A DNA stretch of 64,000 nt from Sphingobacteriia bacterium (GCA_011390575.1 JAABSE010000009.1:1-64000); one strand, 5' to 3'; positions 48,066 to 58,230 are shown, numbered from the stretch's first letter. A program made the numbers and translations. Notes: generated from the sequence alone by a model not told the origin.

Positions 48066-51000
48066 TTATTGCTTTATAAGCTTATGCACATCTCTGTCTC
48101 CATTTTCATTTTCAAGATAAATCACATAAATACCAGGTTGCAAGTTAGATGTATTCAAGCGGTTTGTGGTTAGTATTTCATCTATGATTATCTCTCCGAG
48201 GATGTTGGTTATAATAAGTCTGCTGTTTTCTTCTACTCCGGACACTTCAATAAATTCTCTGAAGGGGTTGGGGAAAATCCGGGTTGATCCCGATAGTTCT
48301 ATTTCATCAATAGAAGTGGGCGTTTGCATGCCCCATATATCGAAAATCTCCAGATCACTTCCTACTATAATCTCACGGTTGGGACCTTCCTCCCACTCAT
48401 GATCATGTTCACCCTCATTGAGAAAATACTTGTAGGAATATACGCCCGGTTCCATTTGGAATGTCTTGGTATACACCATGGTTTCATGGTTACCCGCCAT
48501 CACCTGATTACGGTGATTGGTACCGAGTACGGCCCAGTTGTGCATGGATCCCGTAAGTGCTACATCTTCCTGCAGGGGATTGAATACGGAAGCATTGGTC
48601 ATATCAATATGAAAGGTTACGCTGTATTGTTCTGCTTCAACAAAATTGGCAGTCAGCACAACATCATTTCCAGGCATGGTATAAAAGAAAACAGGCTCCT
48701 CGCTTATGATTTCTCCAGCCTGGTCTGTCCAGCTAGTAAACACATAATTATCATTGGGTGAAGCATTTACCAGCACCTCTGAACCCTCGCTATACCATGC
48801 TGAACCAATCAGCGATCCACTTCCTGCTGGTTCTGAAACCAGACTCAACAGAAAAGCTTCGTTAAGGGTAAAATCCAGGGATGCAATCTCAGATTCACCG
48901 GTAGCATACACTGCCTGCACAGCAACGGTATAATCTCCTTCCGCAACACTGCTGAACAGGAATTGCGTTTCTGAAACCCCTTCGGCTACCAGTTCACCAT
49001 CAAAAAACACATTGTATCCAAGGGCATTGCTATTCTTTGCAGGATCGTTAGCAAATGTATCCTTTGCGGGTAAACCTGCAATGAAGTCTTTCAAATCCAT
49101 GGACTGGTCTCCTACAGTTATATTATCAATGGCCCAGGTACTCCATAAACCTACTCCGTTGGGACCGTCATCTGCATGCCATGCAAGCTGCACATTACTT
49201 CCTGCATAAAGGGACAAATCAATGGTTACAGAGTCGGTGTAATGATTTACACCATAGGGTAAATCACTGGCATTCCATAAAATATCCCATGTATCTCCGC
49301 CATCCTGGGTGATTTTAACATAATAGTTATCACCAAAACTGGATCCGTTTGTACCGTGATACCAGAAGACAAGATCTCCGGCTGGAGCCACAAACTCAGG
49401 AGAAATCAACCATTCATTCTGATCCATAAAACTCCACATGATGAAAGCCTGGTATTGACCTTCCCGGGGGACTATCGGGTTAGAGAATGGAACGGTTTCA
49501 ACGATCTGCCAGGTATTGGCATAACCGGATTGTGTATTGGTGTTGGTAATTATCTGGCTCCAGCCTTCAGGCAAAGAACCCTCTTCAAAACTTTCTTCCC
49601 ACCCATGAAGGGGATTGTTCCAGCTAAATAATACCTGCCCTGACTCCAGACCCTCTCTGGCAACCAAAAGATTGACAGGGGCATCTAACTGCTCAATCAA
49701 CATGGCATCCAAAGTTATGTCAGACTGAATTTCCAGGTTCTCAACAATATAGAGCTCATAGTTGTCCAGTGAAATCTGCATTGTATAGAATCCTTTGCGA
49801 ACGGATGGAAAGTTAACGACACCCAGGGCATCCACCTCACCGGAATAAAAGTATTGCTCAGCCTCTTCGTTGATCAGTTTGACCTCTGCACCTTCAGGAA
49901 TTTCACCGGTATTGGCTGTTACATTAACCGTTACTTCTACAGGGTAAAGAAGATCAAAGTTGATGGTTACAATTTCAGAAACTCCGCTACTGTACACAGA
50001 CTGTACACCTGCAGTTAGATTTCCCTCGGGCAGGTCTGTAAACAAGTATTCCCAATCTTCGGTAAAGGCTACCGGTTCGTCCATATCGTCCAGGAATACA
50101 TTAAACCCGGTTACTGATTTACCAGCCGACTTATTACCAGATGAAGCATATGCAGGACTTCCCGGATCTTCAGGAGTCGGAATTTCAATGGATTTTAATT
50201 CTCCACCGAATGTAATCATTTGATTGGTCTCCTGAGCCGACTTATTGTTAATGCTGCCATAATCATTTCCTAAAGCACGGATGAAAAAATTCCATTGGAA
50301 TCCATAAGATTCAAGGGGAATGAATTCATCAGAAAGTACATTTGTGTTAAAAAAATGAGTATTGGGAATGAAGGGCCATTCAGGATCTGCCCCTTCTTCC
50401 GCAGCCAGTGCAAGAAATCCCTCTGCTCCCAAACCCATGAAAAATCCGTTGGGGGCCACAACAGGTTGGCTAAATTGGTAGGTTGTCCATGCACCATCCT
50501 GATTAAGAGCAACATCATCAGCTGTGTATAATAAATCATTGGGGTCAGGCAATCCGTTTTCATCGAGACCAAAAACCCATATTTTTACTGTTTCTATGGA
50601 CTGTTGGTCCACATCACTGGCCCAAATCCAGGACATCTCGAATAGCTCTGCATTGTTTGCATGCGCAACCCCCAGAACAGCATTGTCAGAAATGCTGGTG
50701 GTACCCAGTGCGGTAGTCGGTGTTCCGTTATCGTATCTGAATTCTGTATTTCCCAAAGGAATACTCCAGGAGAACAGGGCATTACCTGCACCAAAGTTGT
50801 CATAATCAATCGCAAGAGAACCCGGTGTAAGGATTATTTCCGAAATAACCACCAGCCCCAGGTCAATATCACCCTCTACCAGCAACGACTCATTGGTAAA
50901 AGATTCATAACCCGGTGCAATAACACTGAACATGTATTCACCTTCAAAAACACCATCTATAACAAAATCACCATTACTATCAATATTGACAAGATAATCA

Positions 51001-53975
51001 TCATATCCTTCAAGCGTCACAACAGCATTGTCAGGAATAAGGCCATTGTTCCCCTCTACAGAACCTGAAACGGTATATTGAGGGATGGATTCAAAGGTTA
51101 CATCCAGAATGGTGGTTTCATCTTCCGCAATTTCAACCGCTTCAATAGTTTGGGAGAAATAGCCAAACAAACTGAATTCAACATCATAGCTGCCAGGCAA
51201 CACATAGGGTAAGCTATAGTTACCGTCCTCATCCGTAAAAGTGTTGGTTTGCGTACCGGCCAACCTGACTTTGGCACCTTCCACCGGGCCATCACTATCC
51301 GATACCAATCCCTCAAGCGCTCCTAAGCCTTCGGTGGAGAAAAATAAGGTGGTATTGGGATACCAGTCGCTATGCTGCAAAAAACCGGGGTTTGCAGGAT
51401 CAATAGTTTCGTCTGCAGACCTTCTGATGGTTCGGGCCGAACCGGGATCAGATGAAGCATAAAACCTGTTACTGTTGCTAAACCACTGGTCTTCAAACTC
51501 CCTGCTGGCAAACACAACAAGATTATCTCCTGCATAAGGATAAGGTGTATCCAGTGGAATGAAGATATCATTTTTCCCTTCGGGGAAATCTACTGTTCCA
51601 TCAAAAACGAGCATTAACTCATCAACATCGATCCAACCTTCCACAAGATTTTCCTGCGTTGTTTCGCCCACCCAAATCTTTATGGCTTTGCCCGGAAGAT
51701 CGTTGGCAAACTCATTTTTGTATTGCAAGGCCGTGAGCACACCACCCGTAAGTCCCAACTCTTCGGGGTAATATAAAGTCTGGCTCAAACTTGCTTTCCA
51801 GAAAAAGTCAAAGGGAATACTGGTTGGAGCGAAAGTGGACTGGGTTCCCACCTGTGCAACAAACGAACCTTCGGGTAAAACATTTATCTCAAAATCGGTA
51901 GTATTGTTGTTGGCAGGATTTTCATCCCCTGCAAAATCCACCATGCCATAAATAAAAGTACTTTCGGTTTGCTGAGGTGTCCAGGGCAGTGAAAATTCAG
52001 CTGTCTCTCCCGGTTGCAGCAACTCTCCTGAAACCGATGAAAGCTCGATATCCCCCTCACCCATTAGTCTGACAACGAAATCGCCTGTTGCCGTTTGCCC
52101 GGCATTCTGAACAGACACTGTATATATTGTTTCTGAACCTACTACTGGATAGGCATTGCCTGTAATATTTTCAGCCAGCAAATCATTCTCCAGCAAGGGT
52201 TCAATAATGATATTGTCAATGTACCAGTAGTCGATATTATAAGAGTTTCCTTCAAAACGCAAGCCCAGCTGAACCGATGATTCACCGGAAGGAATATTAA
52301 ATACATAGCTGTACTCTCCCTGGGGAATATCTTCGTTGGATATTTCCTGTTCCCAAATATTTATCCAGCTATTTCCATCATCAACTGAATAATCCATGGC
52401 CACTTTTTCATTATTGGAGGCGGCAAAGTTATCCAGGAATTGATGAAAGGTAAGCCGTACAGCCTCATTATCCTGCAAGTCGATTACAGGACTTACCAAC
52501 CTGCTTTGGCCTGTTGTTCCGGGCACCCAGTTCAGTTTCAATTCAGGAGTTTCACCTCCGGCTACTTCTGAGTGAGAAATTTCCCAATGATGCGATACGC
52601 CTGTCAGTTCCCATCCTGCAGGCAAACTACCAGGCTGATAATCAAAAGGTTCAAAGTACAACAATCCATCAAGGCCCAAAGAAGCAACATTGGAGATAGC
52701 AGCCCCCCCTTCGCCTTGTTCATTGGATGCTGTTACCGTGTAAAAGTAGTTTCCAGCCCCCGGGATTGTATTGTCTGTAAAGGAAATATCAGTAATTCCT
52801 TCTGCTACGGTAACAAATCCGGGCATTCGAACCAAAGTATATGTGGTAAGACTGGTATTAATAGCACCTCCGTTAAACCCAGACTGGGGAGCATCCCAGC
52901 TAATAAAAGCATTGTTATCCACTTCGCTGAGTATAACATTGGAAGGAGCTGCAGGCACATCGAAACCTGCAAAAACAGTTGTACGGGCAGTAGGTCCATT
53001 GCCATTCTGATTTTCTGCCACTACAGCATAACTTACAATACCTGAAACGTCAATTTCATTGTCGGTAAAACTTTCGGTTCCACCAATTACCGGATTACTG
53101 ATAGTTTGCAGTAAGGTCTCTCCCCTGTAAACAAAAATATTATCCAAATCACTCAAAGGTTCACCTCCAAAGGTAGTTGATGGGTTTTCCCAGGCAAGGT
53201 CAACAATGAGTTGACCATTTTCATCTGCTGTGGCTGTTAATTGCAAGGGAGCTGCAGGAGCTTCCGGATCGGCGGCAGGTTCAACCCATGCGCTTATCAT
53301 CCAGTTGAAATCCAGGAAAAATTCCTCATTCATAGAAAACCATACACCGTCAACTTGCAGCATATCCCCCTTTCCTGTAACCGCAGGGCCGGAGTCTACC
53401 CCGGCAGGATAAACATTTGAACCTTCCACCTGGTAACCTACCCATAAATCCTGACTTTCATCTATCAGAACAGGCATCTCAAGGTCTATTACATTTTCCT
53501 GGTTGGGTACAATGGAATCAATAACCTGAGAATAGATTTCCTGGGGTGGATTTTGTCCCTGCCATATTTTCAGGGTAAAATCAGCCATATCACCGGGAAC
53601 GATACTCACTGAGGATATTTGATAACCTGCTAATTCCGACAGGTCAGCAGGTTCAAATCGTGCAGCCACATCAAACACAAAATTCTCCTGGCTTCCGATG
53701 GCAGTGCTGTAATCACCATTTATCCAGCTCATCCATTCGCCCTCTGCAATATTGTTTTTGGCAACATTTACTGCAGAAAAACCCTTGCTGAATCCAGGTT
53801 GGGGATTGATGGAAATGCCTTTTAATTCTGGATTAAAAGGCAACTGACCCTTTTCGGCATGAGCATTATTGCGTTCCTGATTCAGTTTTTCGTAATATCC
53901 CGGAGCAATCTCATGGGATTGGCTCCACAGCGAAAGGCTCGCCAGCGTGATCAAAATAGTTAATAGTTTTTTCAT
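48066..53975 (-). CDS. giant multidomain T9SS-secreted protein
   Basis: 1969 residues with a signal peptide. It contains several fibronectin III domains (about 240-440), two cleaved-adhesin/choice-of-anchor-J-type domains (FEPFDYQPGSLPAGWEL and SFEEGSLPEGWSQI), a CARDB-like domain, and carboxypeptidase-regulatory-like domains (GPVEGAKVRLAGTQTNTF). A repeated FN3-like segment (GFNVFLDD... and GYNVFFDG...) is followed by an InlB-type repeat, a CBM48/20-like domain (SMHNWAV... YSYKYFLNEG) and a type A T9SS sorting domain (IFPNPFREFIEVSG). Likely adhesin or binding protein at the cell surface. Confidence 0.88.
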   Translation of the reverse strand: MKKLLTILITLASLSLWSQSHEIAPGYYEKLNQERNNAHAEKGQLPFNPELKGISINPQPGFSKGFSAVNVAKNNIAEGEWMSWINGDYSTAIGSQENFVFDVAARFEPADLSELAGYQISSVSIVPGDMADFTLKIWQGQNPPQEIYSQVIDSIVPNQENVIDLEMPVLIDESQDLWVGYQVEGSNVYPAGVDSGPAVTGKGDMLQVDGVWFSMNEEFFLDFNWMISAWVEPAADPEAPAAPLQLTATADENGQLIVDLAWENPSTTFGGEPLSDLDNIFVYRGETLLQTISNPVIGGTESFTDNEIDVSGIVSYAVVAENQNGNGPTARTTVFAGFDVPAAPSNVILSEVDNNAFISWDAPQSGFNGGAINTSLTTYTLVRMPGFVTVAEGITDISFTDNTIPGAGNYFYTVTASNEQGEGGAAISNVASLGLDGLLYFEPFDYQPGSLPAGWELTGVSHHWEISHSEVAGGETPELKLNWVPGTTGQSRLVSPVIDLQDNEAVRLTFHQFLDNFAASNNEKVAMDYSVDDGNSWINIWEQEISNEDIPQGEYSYVFNIPSGESSVQLGLRFEGNSYNIDYWYIDNIIIEPLLENDLLAENITGNAYPVVGSETIYTVSVQNAGQTATGDFVVRLMGEGDIELSSVSGELLQPGETAEFSLPWTPQQTESTFIYGMVDFAGDENPANNNTTDFEINVLPEGSFVAQVGTQSTFAPTSIPFDFFWKASLSQTLYYPEELGLTGGVLTALQYKNEFANDLPGKAIKIWVGETTQENLVEGWIDVDELMLVFDGTVDFPEGKNDIFIPLDTPYPYAGDNLVVFASREFEDQWFSNSNRFYASSDPGSARTIRRSADETIDPANPGFLQHSDWYPNTTLFFSTEGLGALEGLVSDSDGPVEGAKVRLAGTQTNTFTDEDGNYSLPYVLPGSYDVEFSLFGYFSQTIEAVEIAEDETTILDVTFESIPQYTVSGSVEGNNGLIPDNAVVTLEGYDDYLVNIDSNGDFVIDGVFEGEYMFSVIAPGYESFTNESLLVEGDIDLGLVVISEIILTPGSLAIDYDNFGAGNALFSWSIPLGNTEFRYDNGTPTTALGTTSISDNAVLGVAHANNAELFEMSWIWASDVDQQSIETVKIWVFGLDENGLPDPNDLLYTADDVALNQDGAWTTYQFSQPVVAPNGFFMGLGAEGFLALAAEEGADPEWPFIPNTHFFNTNVLSDEFIPLESYGFQWNFFIRALGNDYGSINNKSAQETNQMITFGGELKSIEIPTPEDPGSPAYASSGNKSAGKSVTGFNVFLDDMDEPVAFTEDWEYLFTDLPEGNLTAGVQSVYSSGVSEIVTINFDLLYPVEVTVNVTANTGEIPEGAEVKLINEEAEQYFYSGEVDALGVVNFPSVRKGFYTMQISLDNYELYIVENLEIQSDITLDAMLIEQLDAPVNLLVAREGLESGQVLFSWNNPLHGWEESFEEGSLPEGWSQIITNTNTQSGYANTWQIVETVPFSNPIVPREGQYQAFIMWSFMDQNEWLISPEFVAPAGDLVFWYHGTNGSSFGDNYYVKITQDGGDTWDILWNASDLPYGVNHYTDSVTIDLSLYAGSNVQLAWHADDGPNGVGLWSTWAIDNITVGDQSMDLKDFIAGLPAKDTFANDPAKNSNALGYNVFFDGELVAEGVSETQFLFSSVAEGDYTVAVQAVYATGESEIASLDFTLNEAFLLSLVSEPAGSGSLIGSAWYSEGSEVLVNASPNDNYVFTSWTDQAGEIISEEPVFFYTMPGNDVVLTANFVEAEQYSVTFHIDMTNASVFNPLQEDVALTGSMHNWAVLGTNHRNQVMAGNHETMVYTKTFQMEPGVYSYKYFLNEGEHDHEWEEGPNREIIVGSDLEIFDIWGMQTPTSIDEIELSGSTRIFPNPFREFIEVSGVEENSRLIITNILGEIIIDEILTTNRLNTSNLQPGIYVIYLENENGDRDVHKLIKQ

Positions 53976-54214
53976 AACAGGAAAATTTGAGATATGGTTG
54001 AATAAATCAATGACTTAAACACTTATTTTATTTCTTGGTTCAATACAACAGACAGTCCTGAACAGAAAAACCCTTAGTAATTTTTACTTTAAGGATATAT
54101 TTTTATCATTTTATAAGCTTAGGGGATGGTTCTGACGCAAACGTTGCTTCCCAAAATGGTTATTCTTACTATTTTTACGGATTGAATTCAGTTATTCAAC
54201 AACCTGGCAAAAAA

Positions 54215-55039
54215 ATGTTTTTATCTACACCCCGCAACTATTTTCTGAGCAAACCTCAATTTCTTGACAATCCACACAGCTGGATCCCTCACATCCCTTT
54301 TGCTTTTTGGCTGATGGAAATGATAAAGCCGAAAATTATGGTGGAGTTAGGCACCTACAGCGGAAACTCTTATTTTGCTTTTTGCCAGGCAAGAAAAGCT
54401 CTCAGGATACCTACCATGTGTTTTGCCGTGGATACATGGCAGGGAGATGTGCATGTGGGCAAATACAGTAAAGAAGTATTTCAGCGGGTAAACAGAATCA
54501 ATCAAGAAGAATTTGCCGGTTTTTCTACCCTTCTGAAAATGAAATTTGACAAGGCTTTGGATCGCTTTTCTGAAAAAAGTATTGATGTACTGCATATTGA
54601 CGGAACTCATACCCTGAAAGCAGCAAGAAATGATTTTAATAACTGGCTGCCCAAAATGAGTCAACAGTGTATTATTCTTCTTCATGATACAAAAGTTAGA
54701 AGGCCGGGATTTGAAGTATGGAAGTTGATGGAAGAAATCAGAGAGCAATACAATCTCCTGGAGTTTCCCTTTGGCGAAGGGCTTGCCGTAATATGTGCGG
54801 GAGAAAATCCTCCTGCACCCATAACTGATCTCATTGAACATTCCAAAAATAATCCGGAAATCATTCAATGGTTTGAAATATTGGGAAACAATATTTTATG
54901 GAAAAAAGAAAGAGAGGATCTAAAACATCAGACCGAAAAATGGAAACAAAAAACTGCCCTGCTCAATAGTGAACTATTAAAGGAAAAAAGAAAAACCAAA
55001 AAGCTTGTAAAACAGCTACGCAAAAAATCTCAGTCTTAG
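54215..55039 (+). CDS. class I SAM-dependent methyltransferase (Methyltransf_24 type)
   Basis: 275 residues. The Rossmann motif is MVELGTYSGNSYFAF, the VDTWQGDVHVG loop follows, then IDVLHIDGTHTLKAARNDFNNW with the acidic Asp, and LLHDTKVR; this matches Methyltransf_24 enzymes found near glycan or glycosyltransferase genes. The C terminus is a Lys-rich coiled coil (KQLRKKSQS). ATG at 54215 is used; TTG at 54182 would add 11 residues. Substrate unknown. Confidence 0.8.
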   Translation: MFLSTPRNYFLSKPQFLDNPHSWIPHIPFAFWLMEMIKPKIMVELGTYSGNSYFAFCQARKALRIPTMCFAVDTWQGDVHVGKYSKEVFQRVNRINQEEFAGFSTLLKMKFDKALDRFSEKSIDVLHIDGTHTLKAARNDFNNWLPKMSQQCIILLHDTKVRRPGFEVWKLMEEIREQYNLLEFPFGEGLAVICAGENPPAPITDLIEHSKNNPEIIQWFEILGNNILWKKEREDLKHQTEKWKQKTALLNSELLKEKRKTKKLVKQLRKKSQS

Positions 55040-55041
55040 CC

Positions 55042-55147
55042 TCAATCCCACATCCCTTTTTCAGTCGCGGGGACTCCGCTGCGCCCCAACCTTAATCTTA
55101 ACATCAATCCCGCATCCCTCCGGTCGCGGGACTTCGGGCTACGCCCT
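55042..55147. repeat. two imperfect ~45-bp GC-rich direct repeats
   Basis: Copy 1 (55042-55086) and copy 2 (55104-55147) share TCAATCCC[A/G]CATCCCT, GTCGCGGG and GCCC with small changes, at a 62-base period. Purine-rich TTAAGATTAAGG-like spacers lie between and after them on the minus strand. Much more GC-rich than flanking intergenic DNA. Confidence 0.65.
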
Positions 55148-55152
55148 CAGCC

Positions 55153-55728
55153 TCAGCCCTTATACCCCACGGCCCGTTCCAGGTTCAGTATACCCTCCAT
55201 TACAGTATCGTTGAAATAAGTGCGGGTAAAATTGGCTTCCAGCACATCGGCACCGGTAAGATCAGCCCCTGAAAGGTTGGCTTTAAACAGGTTGGCACGG
55301 AGAAGTTCACCATACCGGATGATACATTGAGAAAGATCGGATCGGGTAAAATCGCAGTTCACTGCAGAAATCTTGGTCATATCAGCTTCAGCCATATTCG
55401 TATCAGAAAGATCAGCTTCATCTACCCTGGCATGGCTTAGATTGGCACCTGCCAGCACCGCTCCGTCAAGGGTTGCACCTGTAAGGTTGGCATTGCTTAA
55501 ATCAGCATTGGCCAGAAACGCTCCTGAAAGGTTCGCTCCCTGCAAATTGGCACCCCGCAAGTCTGCCTTCGAAAAGTTAGCACCTGACAAATCAGCACCC
55601 GCAAAATTGGCACCGACAAGAGTGGCTCCGCGTAAATTTAACGGTCGGTAAGAATCCCCTACCGAACTCTGCGCTATCAATAGCCAAAGATCTTTATCAG
55701 TAAGAAACCTGTTTTCATTTTCGTTCAT
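55153..55728 (-). CDS. pentapeptide-repeat protein
   Basis: 191 residues made almost entirely of A(D/N)LXX units (GANFAGADLSGANFSKADLRGA, ADLSNANLTGATLDG and so on, about 25 repeats), forming a right-handed quadrilateral beta-helix. No signal peptide. Such proteins can mimic DNA or protect gyrase (Qnr-like), but the sequence does not identify a target. A consensus promoter lies 30-60 bases upstream. Confidence 0.9.
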   Translation of the reverse strand: MNENENRFLTDKDLWLLIAQSSVGDSYRPLNLRGATLVGANFAGADLSGANFSKADLRGANLQGANLSGAFLANADLSNANLTGATLDGAVLAGANLSHARVDEADLSDTNMAEADMTKISAVNCDFTRSDLSQCIIRYGELLRANLFKANLSGADLTGADVLEANFTRTYFNDTVMEGILNLERAVGYKG

Positions 55729-55757
55729 TTGTCAGGCATAATTGGTTTTTAATGATA

Positions 55758-55789
55758 CAAATTTATATTTTTTATTGATACACTGCAAT
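55758..55789 (-). promoter_or_regulatory. promoter of the pentapeptide gene
   Basis: Minus-strand -7 TAAATTTG (55758-55765) with a -33-like TTG at 55786-55788, spacer 20 bases. Confidence 0.55.
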
Positions 55790-55888
55790 AAAATATAAAC
55801 TAAATTTATTTTGTAGCTTTTGCCAAAAAATACTTAAAAACACATCTTAACAAATCTTACCTGTTATTCGCATTAATCTTAGCCCCTT

Positions 55889-56467
55889 TTATCTTAATCT
55901 TTCACCTATACTATATGCATCTCCGATTTTTTCTCCCAGCTTTCTGTATTCTCTTGCTCCCCCCATGTAGATCAAAGGGTCCATCGCCTCTGCCATATAG
56001 GAACCGGGATTTTGAGGATCTCTCAGCTTATCGGTATCCATATGAACCTGAAGAATTTTGCCAACAAAATGATGGGTCTTTCCAAAAAGGGAAGAAGACA
56101 CCAGTTCACATTCAATATTTAAAGGACATTCTTTAATTATGGGTGAAGGAATTTTTAGGGAAGGAACTTTGGTCAAGCCGGTCTTAGCAAATTTGTCCAC
56201 TTCTTTACCAGATGAAATACCGCAATAATCGGCTTCCGTCATGATATCAGTTCCAGCAATATTAACCGTAAAGTGCTTGTTTTTCAGAATTTCATCACCC
56301 GAAAAACCCCTGGAACCCACTGAAATCCCCAAGGTGGGAGGGGCACTTGTGAGCAGGCTCACCCAGGCAATGGTGACAATATTGGCTTTTTCAGGAGTGC
56401 CTGTTACCACCAGGCTAACAGGCATAGGAAACAGAATCTTTTGTGGTTCAAACGTTGTTTTGTTCAT
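55889..56467 (-). CDS. flavin reductase-like (flavoredoxin) protein
   Basis: 192 residues of the flavin reductase-like fold: VSLVVTGTPEKANIVTIAWVSLLTSAPPTLGISV, the RGFSGDEILKNKHFTVNIAG segment that contacts FMN, and a C-terminal IYMGGAREYRKLG. It should bind FMN and transfer electrons in anaerobic or low-potential redox reactions; partner unknown. Start ATG 56467 (MNKTTFEPQK) chosen over 56491. Confidence 0.85.
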   Translation of the reverse strand: MNKTTFEPQKILFPMPVSLVVTGTPEKANIVTIAWVSLLTSAPPTLGISVGSRGFSGDEILKNKHFTVNIAGTDIMTEADYCGISSGKEVDKFAKTGLTKVPSLKIPSPIIKECPLNIECELVSSSLFGKTHHFVGKILQVHMDTDKLRDPQNPGSYMAEAMDPLIYMGGAREYRKLGEKIGDAYSIGERLR

Positions 56468-56596
56468 GACTTCACATTTTTCCTTCAACAATAATGTTAA
56501 AACACATGCGAAAGATACAAAAACAACCGGGCTACAAAATGGGTATTTTTACGTAAAATCCTCCCCCCAAAAAAAATGAGGTTAAATTAACCCGGA

Positions 56597-58078
56597 TTAT
56601 ACATTCAGTTGGTTGAGAAAATTTTCTGCGTTACTAAAATGGGCCTCTCGCTTCTCTTCATCCATCTTTTCCAGCGTGCGCAGCAACATTCCCATCCGGG
56701 GATTCTTTCCAAAAAAATCACGATGTTGATCCATGAAACGCCAGAAAAGTCCGTCCCAGGTTCGTTGCCAATCCCCTTTAGGAAAATCACTCATTTTCAT
56801 CAGGTAATTGCTTCCGCTGAAGTAAGGCTTGGTGGACATTAGTCCGCCATCGGCAAACTGACTCATACCGTAAACATTCGGCACCATCACCCAGTCCCAT
56901 GCATCTATAAATAATTCCATAAACCATCGGTAAACCTCATCCGGATCAAACTCGCACAACAACATAAAATTTCCAAGTACCATCAACCTTTCAATATGAT
57001 GACAATATCCGGTTTTTAAAACCCTTTTGATAACAATATCTACAGGATCAATTCCTGTAGTTCCATCATAAAAAGAGTCAGGAATTTTTCGGTAAAAGCC
57101 CCAGAAGTTAAGGGTACGCTCTTCTCTTCCCTTTAATTCATACATTGCCCTTATAAACTCTCTCCAGCCAACGATTTGCCTGACAAATCCTTCCAGTGAG
57201 TTAAGCGGAATCTCATTTTTCGAACTATACCGCAATGCAGCATCCAGCACCTGCTGAGGAGTAAGCAGTCCGTTGTTCAACAAAGGAGAAAGGACACTGT
57301 GGTGCAATATGCTTTCACCGGCAATCATAGCGTCTTCATAAGGCCCAAATTCCGTAAACCTTTCTGCAAAAAAGTTCTCCATCCAGCCAACAGCACTTTC
57401 ATGGGTGACAGGATAGAGAGGCTTATTGCTCAGCGAACCGTGATTGTCCCCAAAATTCTTCTCCACATAAGTTACAGCCTCTTGATAATAATCGTTTTGT
57501 TCAGGAAATCTAAGCCGGGGTGGATTTTTCCCGGCAGGATACTTTTTCCTGTTTTCAGCATCAAAGCTCCACTTCCCTCCCAGCGGCTTCTTGTCACCTT
57601 CAAGCAATAGTTTCCTCTTCTTACGTTGGTCTGTATAAAAGTCAGCGTGATAAAACCTTTTCTTGTCGGCAAAGTAGTTTTCAATCTCCCGGCGTGAATT
57701 CATAAACAATGGAGATGAATGCATTTTCAAACTGACACCGTAGTCACTCCCGGAACTTTTCAGTCTTTGCCTGAGCCAGTCATCAGTGGGATCAATGCAA
57801 TGCACCTCGGTCACCCCCTCTTTGCTGAGTCGTGGAAACAACTCCCGGATATCAGATTCCTTTTGCTGACAGGATATATACCAGACCTTAACTCCTTTCT
57901 CTTTTAAAAAGTTTTCATAGAACTTCATGGAGGCCCTCATGAAGGCCAGCTTTTGTTTGTGGAAGTTGTATTGGGTAAAAAACAGCTGTTCTTCAACAAG
58001 ATACACCTCCCCCTCATCAAAAGGTAATGAAGATTTTTCAAACAACTGATGGGGAAACACAAGAGAAACTGTGCTCAT
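56597..58078 (-). CDS. DPRP-family cryptochrome/photolyase lacking the Fe-S cysteines
   Basis: 493 residues. The alpha/beta antenna domain opens SLVFPHQLFE and continues EVYLVEEQLFFTQYNF (1-140). The all-helical FAD domain (about 200-493) has FVRQIVGWREFIR, TGYCHHIERLMVLGNFMLL, DAWDWVMVPNVYGMSQFADGG and TKPYFSGSNYLMKMS. In the related bacterial Fe-S photolyases (FeS-BCP, PhrB type) the region after MS carries cysteines for a 4Fe-4S cluster; here residues 431-440 read DFPKGDWQRT and no cluster seems possible. It overlaps the DUF2256 gene by the ATGA junction. Confidence 0.9.
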   Translation of the reverse strand: MSTVSLVFPHQLFEKSSLPFDEGEVYLVEEQLFFTQYNFHKQKLAFMRASMKFYENFLKEKGVKVWYISCQQKESDIRELFPRLSKEGVTEVHCIDPTDDWLRQRLKSSGSDYGVSLKMHSSPLFMNSRREIENYFADKKRFYHADFYTDQRKKRKLLLEGDKKPLGGKWSFDAENRKKYPAGKNPPRLRFPEQNDYYQEAVTYVEKNFGDNHGSLSNKPLYPVTHESAVGWMENFFAERFTEFGPYEDAMIAGESILHHSVLSPLLNNGLLTPQQVLDAALRYSSKNEIPLNSLEGFVRQIVGWREFIRAMYELKGREERTLNFWGFYRKIPDSFYDGTTGIDPVDIVIKRVLKTGYCHHIERLMVLGNFMLLCEFDPDEVYRWFMELFIDAWDWVMVPNVYGMSQFADGGLMSTKPYFSGSNYLMKMSDFPKGDWQRTWDGLFWRFMDQHRDFFGKNPRMGMLLRTLEKMDEEKREAHFSNAENFLNQLNV

Positions 58079-58230
58079 AATTCTTCATTTTTATGGTTTT
58101 TACATCGCTGGCTGCAGTAAACTACATTATCCCATGTCAGGGCCCACTTCCTGCGCCACAAAAATGTCAAACCGCAAACAGGGCAAATTTTTGAAGGAAA
58201 GTTTTCCTTTTTACGCATTTTTGCTGCCAT
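58075..58230 (-). CDS. DUF2256 zinc-ribbon small protein
   Basis: 51 residues, found by reading the minus strand: MAAKMRKKENFPSKICPVCG then LTFLWRRKWALTWDNVVYCS and QRCKNHKNEEL. It has a CxxC (16-19) and a CxxxC (39-43) and the W-R-K-W core of DUF2256. The ATGA overlap (58075-58078) couples it to the photolyase gene, and 56 bases separate it from the upstream FAD-domain photolyase. DUF2256 commonly accompanies photolyases; its job is unknown. Confidence 0.9.
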   Translation of the reverse strand: MAAKMRKKENFPSKICPVCGLTFLWRRKWALTWDNVVYCSQRCKNHKNEEL

